Position numbers and translations under genes: made by a program. Under the pieces are notes generated by a model. The model saw only the letters and a program-made list of their open reading frames with translations, was not told where the DNA came from and did no database searches. Of a stretch of DNA of 64,000 bases, positions 56,938 to 64,000 are shown one piece after another; position 1 is the stretch's first letter; each line of letters starts with the position of its first letter. Source of the stretch: Bisporella sp. PMI_857 (lineage: Eukaryota; Ascomycota; Leotiomycetes; Helotiales; Helotiaceae); assembly GCA_021307315.1 (NCBI GenBank), contig JAJSPD010000027.1:248001-312000 (forward strand), written 5' to 3'.

Positions 56938-58444
56938 TTACTGGAATTCAAAAGCATAAGCTGTCTGTGCCGTAGCAGGCGCAACCCAAAACGTAATTTC
57001 ATCGTTGGCAATAGCGTGTGTATAAACACCAAGGTCCACAGGTGCCCCAACTTGTCCGTACAGGCCATCATAGTCGAATCTATAAGTCCTAATAGACACA
57101 GAACCAGACTTTCCAACCGTCGATAGCCCTGTGACCTTAATATCATATGTGCCAGAGTTAACTCTAGTTGAGGCGAGGATCTTAACTGTATTCGCAGCGG
57201 AACCGCGTGTTGCATAGACGTCAAATTTGTTATCGGCGGAGCTTGTTGTTGCGACCCGCTGTCCGGTCATTGCGGATTTATAATACCTGTATACCCACCA
57301 CTCCCCACAAGGATAATATCCAGTGCCCGTACGGTCATCCAAGTTGGTCTTGCCAAGTAGATTGCCCATGAAATCGTGTAACCGGTTTCCGCTAGCCCAA
57401 TTTGCTCGGAGGCCCCGGACATTCGCTCTCTCAAACCGAGAGATGTACCAAACTGCGCCAGCTGGGTTTTGTTCGCTGGGATCTGCATACTCATTGATGT
57501 TTTTCTGCCTATCGGGGAGACCATACTTTGCAAGCCAGGCATTATAGGCCGGGAGGGCGGTTTGTAGGTCCTGTCCAGTCTGGAGATGGTGCCAGGTGTA
57601 TATGTCTGGGATGCTGTTATTCCCACGAATGAAGGAGCCGAAAGTGGTCCAGAAGGAAGCCGTTGTGCTGACGACATTAGCAGTAGACGGGCCTGTGATA
57701 AGTGCATTTGGAAAAGCGGCCCTATGATCAGGTTAACAAAGTAACTGAAATTTAGTGAGTTATTTTTGTGCATACTTGAATCGGTGGTACCCAATTCCCC
57801 ACATCTGAATCCATTGATCGACTGACCTTGGCCAAAACGGAGATATATCTGGCTCGTTCCAGATATCGATATCGAGCCCGTCCACCATTCCGTTGGCACG
57901 CATATCAGAGATCAATTGATCAAGATAGCTATTGTAGTTGGCCCAGTTCCCGTTGTCGCCTGGGAATACGGAACCTGCACCTTGGGTTGAATCGGCGCCC
58001 CAGATATCGTGGACGAGGAGAATGAAACGGCCACCGTACTTTCTCGTGGTCTTGTAGTTTGACAGTGTTGAAGCAAATCGACCCTATGGACTTTAGATAC
58101 AGAAACTTTGAGATAGCAAGAAGACGACTTCGTCATTGGGAACACACAGGATACTCTCCAAAGGTCCATCCTCTGTTTGGAGCACCTAGCTGTGCCCCTC
58201 CCGCTCGATTGTAGTTAAAACCAATATCGGTGAAGAAATGGTCCGGAATCTGGCTCGAGGCGGAGTTGCCATTGTCAGGAATTCCATAGATGAATCCTGA
58301 GCCCAAGTATGAAGGAGTCCCAGACGGCGCGTTGAGGGATACGGTCGCAGTCCCGAGTGATCGTTTAACATGGTTCGGCTGGAGGACAGACCCTTCGATC
58401 AGAGGCAGAATCGCCAAGGAAAAGGAGATGGAATCAACCTTCAT
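56938..58444 (-). CDS. Secreted clan-A glycoside hydrolase (GH39-like)
   Basis: Secreted (beta/alpha)8-barrel glycosidase acting on plant or fungal polysaccharide. Three exons (58444-58148, 58083-57776, 57721-56938) with introns of 64 and 54 bases give 462 residues. A hydrophobic signal peptide (ISFSLAILPLIEGSVL) opens the protein. FILLVHDIWGADSTQG precedes the acid/base motif DIDIWNEPD (Glu near residue 176), and KNINEYADP holds the likely nucleophile (Glu near 279). The last 110 residues form an all-beta domain (VKILASTRVNSGTYDIKVTG). The NEP...NEY pair identifies clan GH-A; the family number is my best guess. It is divergent from a sugar transporter and next to a GH31 gene, suggesting a catabolic gene set. 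Confidence 0.85.
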
Positions 58445-59088
58445 GATATCTCTCGAATTCGATAACGTGATGAAAAAAGGGGCATAGGCATCTTGCTGAG
58501 GATAAAGGGAAGCTTTATACTTTGACTGGCCTTATTTCGCTATATTCCCCCTGTAAGCCTTTCCCTTCCGCATGATAGAGAGCACTTTGGATAATTTACG
58601 CCGGCAAGAATGCCCAGAAGATCTTTTTTTTTTCCAGCTTGTCCTCTCTCCATGCCAAAAGGCGATGGACCGAGCTCAATGGCATAAAGTCAGCAAAACA
58701 TATCACACTGGCGGGGTACAAAAGTGATTTGCGGGTTAGAGTCCTTGGTTCAACATCAGCTCTTTCCTGGTGGGTGCTCCGGCGGGGGCGGGGGCGGGGG
58801 CTCCAAAATACACCTGTCCGACCACAGGCACCGCTTTTGCGCCAACATCATACAACATTCGTTTGCGGGGATTGAGTTCTACGCCAGATCCCCTAGAGGA
58901 CTAGAACCTGGAGCTGTCATGCAAGTAGTCTTTTGCCTAATGATAGAAGAGCGCGTTTGCCCACAAGCTCATCACAGGAATCCACCATGAAGTATTCTTT
59001 CATCACAAGAACTTCCGTCCAAGGATTCTATCCTCCTCTCGACCTCAATTCGACCGCTCAATCTTGAACAGTGACTGGCTCAAACAAC
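58445..59088. promoter_or_regulatory. Divergent promoter of the glycosidase and sugar transporter
   Basis: A 644-base region between the start codons of two genes probably induced together. It contains the triple GCGGGG block (next entry) and a poly-T stretch near 58625. No gene is present. Confidence 0.6.
58782..58799 (+). promoter_or_regulatory. Three tandem CreA/Mig1-type motifs
   Basis: GCGGGG occurs three times head to tail at 58782, 58788 and 58794. This fits the SYGGRG consensus of the fungal carbon-catabolite repressor CreA. Paired or clustered sites are those known to be functional, and sugar-use genes are its usual targets. Binding itself is inferred. Confidence 0.6.
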
Positions 59089-60770
59089 ATGAACGAGAAG
59101 GAGGATATGGTCGGCATTCAGCACGATGAGGGCATCAACAAAACGAACCAGCTTGCCCAGCAAGCAGCGAGCGACGAACATTTGCTTGGGGTGCGAGACG
59201 CGATACGAAAATACCCAAAGGCTATAGTGTGGTCTGTCCTAGTATCTACTGCCATTGTTATGGAAGGCTACGACATTGTTTTGATATATTCGTTCTTTGG
59301 GCTTCCCAGCTTCACCAAGAAATATGGCAGTTTTGTCAGTGAAGCCGCAGGATATCAAATTTCGGCTTCCTGGCAGGCCGGACTGGGAAATGGAACTTCT
59401 GTTGGTACACTGATTGGTTCAATGGCAAACGGATACTTTGTGTTCAAGTACGGCTACCGAAAAGTCCTCTTGGCCTGTCTTTGCATGATTGTTGTCTTCA
59501 TCTTCATTCCGTTCTTTGCCCCATCGCTTCCAGTGTTACTTGTGGGACAGATCCTCTGTGGAATACCGTGGGTAAGTTTAAGGTCTACTGGAACTAATTC
59601 CTTGTCCCAAATCACGGACACTCAGATTGATTCACAATCTAGGGCGTATTTGCAACAATGGCACCCGCGTATGCCTCAGAAGTCTGCCCAATGGCTCTCC
59701 GTGGCTACCTGACCGTCTATGTCAACCTTTGCTGGGCTTTTGGACAACTCATTTCTGCGGGCGTTCTGTCAGGATTCTCAGAAGGGACATCGCAATGGTC
59801 ATACCGAATTCCGTTTGCCATTCAGTGGGCTTGGCCAATCCCGCTGTTCATCATTCTATACTTCGCGCCTGAGTCACCATATCATCACGTACGAAGAGGC
59901 GAGATCGAGGAGGCGGAAAATTCTGTTAGGAGACTTGGTTCGGCGGCTCAAGCGTCTCGCGCTTCTCAAACCGTCGCTATGATGATTCACACAAACGAGC
60001 TTGAGAAAGACATTGATGCAGGAACATCCTACTTAGACTGCTTTAGAGGTGTTGATCTTCGACGAACCGAGATTGTATGCATGGCGTTCATTGCTCAGCC
60101 GTTCTGCGGTTCAGCGATGGGCGGAACTCCAACCTACTTCTTTCTTCAAGCCGGCCTTCCAACCTCGATTTCATTCAAGATGTCAGTCGGCGGCCTTGGA
60201 CTCGCTTCGGTTGGCACACTCGTCTCCTGGAAGCTTCTACACATGTTCGGACGGAGAACTCTGTACTTGGCCGGCCTAGCAGGTCTCACTGTCATTCTTT
60301 TGATTGTCGGCTTCGTTAGTGTTGGGGCAGGAAATTCAATTGCCGGCAACTATGCACAGGCTTGTTTGATGCTGATCTGGTTGTTCGTCTATTACATGAC
60401 CGTGGGGCCTATCTGCTACGCAATCATCGGTGAAATGTCTTCGACTCGTCTACGAAACAAGAGCATCAGTCTCTCTCGAAGCAGCTACTATCTTGGAAAA
60501 ATAATCAGTGATGTAGTCAACCCCTATATGCTGAACCCTACCGAAGGAGATTGGAAAGGAAAGACCGGTTTCTTCTGGGGTGGCTGGGCCTTTGTGTTCT
60601 TGGTGTGGACATATTTCAGACTGCCGGAATCGAAGGATAGAACTTTTGAGGAGCTGGACCTTCTCTTTGCACGGAAAATCAGTGCAAGAAACTTCTCAAA
60701 AGCGGTTGTTGATGCGTATGCAGCCGACAGCGCCGACCGGGTTACTTTTGCTGAGAAGCGAGAAGGCTGA
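59089..60770 (+). CDS. MFS sugar (alpha-glucoside-type) transporter
   Basis: Sugar/H+ symporter of the plasma membrane, nearest in pattern to the fungal maltose/alpha-glucoside permeases. Two exons (59089-59571, 59643-60770) with a 71-base intron give 536 residues. A hydrophilic N-terminus of about 50 residues precedes MEGYDIVLIYSFFGLPSF, the typical first helix. Then come the loop KYGYRKVLL, YASEVCPMALRGYL, YFAPESPYHHVRRGEIEEAE, IGEMSSTRLRNKSISLSR, and FRLPESKDRTFEELDLLF. The usual SPWWLVR reads SPYHHVR, an unusual change. The ATG at 59089 is chosen because no earlier in-frame ATG exists. It sits between a secreted glycosidase (divergent) and an intracellular GH31 (same strand), fitting uptake of released sugars. 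Confidence 0.92.
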
Positions 60771-61527
60771 ATATCTCAGGAAAGGCCCATCAAATTGTTT
60801 TGACGCCCACATGAATGGCGTACTTCCGATTCTTTCTTCTAATTTTCTATATGTTTTCCTTTACATTCAGTGCGCTGGTGCCTTGTTACAGTTTCCTAGC
60901 TACAAATGTCAATATTGACTCTATATCGCAAATTGTCAATTCGTATCTCAGACTAAAAATACTCAAAATCTGCGTGTGAACAAGTTTTTCTTGTCGGGCG
61001 TCCATGTAGTGTGACCTGGTGCGCAAACGCAGGATCGATGGAGAAGTGGAAGGGAGAACGGGTAATGCAACCAATGATGTTCTGCATTGGCGGAGGGGGC
61101 GGACGCAGTCTTCTGTAGTCTGTCACAAATCGAACAGAAGGAAGAATACCTTGCCTCTTTCCACTGCTCTTCTCTTCGTGTGATGTGATTCTTTAGGCTA
61201 GTCACGAATCAGCATCTCCACCCCCACAGGAGACTTCTTGCCCGGCGGGCTCTCAATAGTTGGCTATTTATCCCTTCAATGAATTTAACTTCTCGCCCCG
61301 CACCCCGCATGCTCCAGGGGTACCAACGGTGCAGGTGCCATCGAGTTCGCTTAAATCCCGATCATATCTGATAATGCTCTCGAAGTAGGGTGGGTAGCTT
61401 TCATGTGGTTAATATAGTACATTGGTATCTCGTTTTCACAGCTGCTCAAATTTCACACATTATTTTCTCAATTCTTATGAATGAATTTGAAATCAAAATC
61501 GTACATTCGATTTGCAGAACACTACAA
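60771..61527. promoter_or_regulatory. Intergenic, upstream region of the GH31 gene
   Basis: No gene seen. An in-frame open stretch continues upstream of the chosen GH31 start to about 61390, with a possible acceptor TTTGCAG at 61516, so a 5' non-coding exon cannot be excluded. Confidence 0.4.
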
Positions 61528-63731
61528 ATGCTGTACAGTCAGGGAAACCGTCTCATTTTTCGTTATGACGCCGAAGAAGTCTGGATTGAACCCTGGGGCA
61601 TAAACGCCTTTCGCATTCGCGCCACAAAGGAATCGCAATATCCGGACACGGAAGAGGGTTGGGCTCTTCAAAAGGTTGAAGCTCAACTTGCAGAGGTCAA
61701 AATTGAGGCAGGTGGTGCATCAATCGCCCACGGAAAGGTTAAGGCAACCGTGAGCAATCATGGCAAGATCATGATCTTCAACAGCGCTGGGAAACTGCTC
61801 CTAGAAGAGTACGTCCGCAATCGTGTTGACGTCATAGATCCAAAATGTAGCGCCTTGTGCATAGAAGCACGCGAGTTCAAACCAAATCCAGGGGCAAGCT
61901 ACCACCTTACTCTCCGTTTCGAATCCCTGGACAAGAACGAAAAGATCTACGGCATGGGTCAATATCAGCAAGAATATCTTGACCTCAAAGGACTGGATCT
62001 GGAACTAGCCCATCGAAATTCCCAAGCAAGCGTCCCATTTGCACTTTCTTCTCGCGGATACGGTTTCCTTTGGAATAACCCCGCGATTGGTCGCGCTGTG
62101 CTTGGGAAAAACATCATGAGTTTCGAGGCATACTCCACCAAGTTCCTTGACTACTGGGTAGTTGCAGGCGACACCCCTTCCGAGATCGTCCAAGCTTATG
62201 CTTCAGTTACTGGGACAGTTCCAATGATGCCAGAATACGGGCTTGGGTTCTGGCAGTGCAAGCTGCGGTACCAAACCCAAGAAGAATTGTTAGCTGTTGC
62301 TCGCGAATACAAAGAGAGGCAGCTCCCGATCGATTTGATTGTCATCGACTTCTTTCATTGGCCTAAGCAAGGCGATTGGAGATTTGACGTCAACTTTTGG
62401 CCTGACCCAGGCAAGTCTCACACCCACCGGAGATTCTCAATGTGCTGATGCAATCCCAGAGGACATGGTTCGCCAGCTAAATGAAATGGGAATCAAATTA
62501 ATGATTTCCATCTGGCCCACCGTCGACAAGAAATCAGAGAATTTTCAAGAAATGCTTGAGAACGGTTACCTGATCCGTGTGGATCGAGGCGTTCGGACTG
62601 GCTTGGACTTTGAGGGAGAAACCATTCATTATGATGCAACAAATCCAAAAGCAAGGGAGTTCCTCTGGAAGAAAGCGAAGGAAAACTATTACTCGAAAGG
62701 CATCGAGGTGTTTTGGCTCGATGAAGCAGGTTGGTGCTCCAATGATAATTTTGAGAAGGCAGCGAATGCTGATGAGAGTGTACTGCAGAACCGGAATACG
62801 CCATCTACGACTTTGACAACTATCGATATTGGAGAGGTTCCAATCTTGCGATTGGAAACATCTACCCTGTCGCGTATGCTCGAACATTTTATGAAGGGAT
62901 GGAAGCAGAGGGACAAAAGAACATCGTCAACTTGATTCGATGCGCGTGGGCAGGATCTCAAAAATATGGTGCCCTTGTTTGGAGCGGTGATATTGCATCT
63001 TCTTGGTTAAGTTTTCGTAATCAACTTGCTGCTGGATTGAATATGGGGCTTGCTGGACTTCCGTGGTGGACGACAGAGTGGGTTCTCCCCGCGATTCTAT
63101 TTTTATTTTATTTTTGGTCTTCGATCTGAATCCCAAACTAATCCTCGTATTCCCCACCGCAGAGACATTGCTAACCGAGTGGATATCCAGCATCGGAGGT
63201 TTTCATGGAGGAGATCCCAACGACCATTGCTTCCGCGAACTGTTCGTCCGCTGGTTTCAGTGGGGAACCTTCTGCCCGGTGATGCGTCTTCACGGTGATC
63301 GAGAGCCTCGACAGCCACAAGTTGGTGAAGGAGGTGGAGCCAGTTGCTGTAGCGGTGCAGATAATGAGGTCTGGTCATATGGAGAGCATGTGTACAAAAT
63401 CTGTAAAACCTACATGGCTGTGCGGGAAGAAATGAGGGACTACACCCGCACTCTCATGGAGGATGCCCACAAACATGGCTCTCCAGTCATGAGGCCAATG
63501 TTTTACGACTTCCCATTCGATTCTGAGTGCTGGAATGTGGAGACTCAGTACATGTACGGCCACAAGTATCTGTGCTGTCCGGTTCTTTATCCAAGTCAGC
63601 GCAGGATGAGCGTTTACCTGCCAAAGGGAGCGAGATGGAGGCTTCTGAACGGAGAGCTTGAGCATGACGGCGGGAAAAGGATTGATGTGGAATGCCCCAT
63701 TGAAGTTATGCCAGTACTCATCAGAATTTAG
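61528..63731 (+). CDS. Glycoside hydrolase family 31 (alpha-xylosidase/alpha-glucosidase)
   Basis: Retaining alpha-glycosidase, most like intracellular alpha-xylosidases. Four exons (61528-62410, 62460-62729, 62789-63077, 63191-63731) with introns of 49, 59 and 113 bases give 660 residues. The nucleophile motif FWLDEAEPEY (Asp near residue 381) is rebuilt across the second intron; WSGDI with the acid/base Asp near 451 follows, then WTTDIGGFHGG rebuilt across the third intron, and FCPVMRLHGDR. The first intron begins with GC (GCAAGT). No signal peptide follows the ATG at 61528, so the enzyme should act inside the cell. A start at 61477 (MNEFEIKI) is possible but less like the family. With the transporter upstream it suggests intracellular hydrolysis of imported oligosaccharides, for example xyloglucan-derived ones. 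Confidence 0.9.
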
Positions 63732-64000
63732 AACCATATTTAGAACCATAGATTTACCATTGCGAATTCGTCTGAATGAGACACTTGCGACAGAAACTTC
63801 CTTGTCAGTAGACAATGCTCAAAGTTCTCCATTTTGAAGGGACGGAACATTGAAGAGCTGCCGAAATAGTGGGATCAATTCCTCCCATCATTTGAAAATG
63901 GAGACTTCCCTCGCTCCTTTTTGGTACTCGTGGATATTGTATGCCTTTTCAGAAGAGATGGAGAGACAGCATAGACCAGAAAATACCCCACACAAGCCTG
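63732..64000. other. 3' edge, no gene seen
   Basis: Downstream of the GH31 gene. The phrase TTTAGAACCATA is repeated right after the stop. Nothing else recognised. Confidence 0.35.

Noticed and set aside
57267..57899. 210-codon minus-strand frame overlapping the glycoside hydrolase
   Set aside because: It is the alternative frame of exons 2 and 3 and runs through the intron at 57722-57775. The other frame carries the conserved NEP and NEY motifs.

Overview
The window is nuclear DNA of a filamentous ascomycete (Pezizomycotina). The grounds are intron-containing genes with short GT-AG introns of about 44-151 bases (two GC-AG), fungus-specific families (HET domain, TPR/DUF4470, fungal rhodopsin-like membrane protein, MFS sugar transporters), and transposons carrying the C-to-T/G-to-A decay expected of repeat-induced point mutation (RIP). 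I cannot name the species.

Left arm (1-17.3 kb). A short-chain dehydrogenase, a HET-domain protein, a dead 5' fragment of a 4-coumarate-CoA-ligase-like enzyme, a Baeyer-Villiger-type flavin monooxygenase divergent from an MFS sugar transporter, a zinc alcohol dehydrogenase, and a large TPR/DUF4470 protein. A solo LTR with a 5-bp target duplication lies at 13.4 kb.

Centre (17.8-30.4 kb). This is a nested transposon graveyard. A LINE ORF1 fragment abuts a Fot1/pogo transposase whose three expected catalytic Asp positions are all Asn. That transposase is split by a solo LTR and interrupted at its 3' end by the 3' LTR of a second element. An extremely A+T-rich block follows, holding a complete-length decayed Copia element (21336-26993, minus strand) with both LTRs and a primer-binding site matching the initiator-tRNA-Met anticodon arm. 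A helicase remnant of Helitron/PIF1 type and another solo LTR close the block.

Middle right (30.7-46.2 kb). A four-helix membrane protein of unknown role, an O-methyltransferase, a UbiA-type prenyltransferase, a fungal rhodopsin-like membrane protein, a cytochrome P450 and a dynamin-like GTPase. Prenyltransferase, methyltransferase and P450 together resemble the tailoring part of a meroterpenoid cluster, but no polyketide synthase or recognised terpene cyclase is present.

Right arm (46.2-64 kb). A solo LTR, an intronless HET-domain protein, a GNAT acetyltransferase gene broken by a hAT-like MITE with an 8-bp target duplication, several decayed fragments, a pogo-like MITE, and a compact sugar-use locus: a secreted clan-A glycoside hydrolase, an MFS sugar/alpha-glucoside-type transporter and an intracellular GH31 enzyme. 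The shared promoter of the first two holds three tandem GCGGGG motifs that fit the CreA/Mig1 carbon-repression consensus.

Exon borders were derived by hand from splice consensus, frame and family similarity. Functions are family-level assignments; no database search was run.
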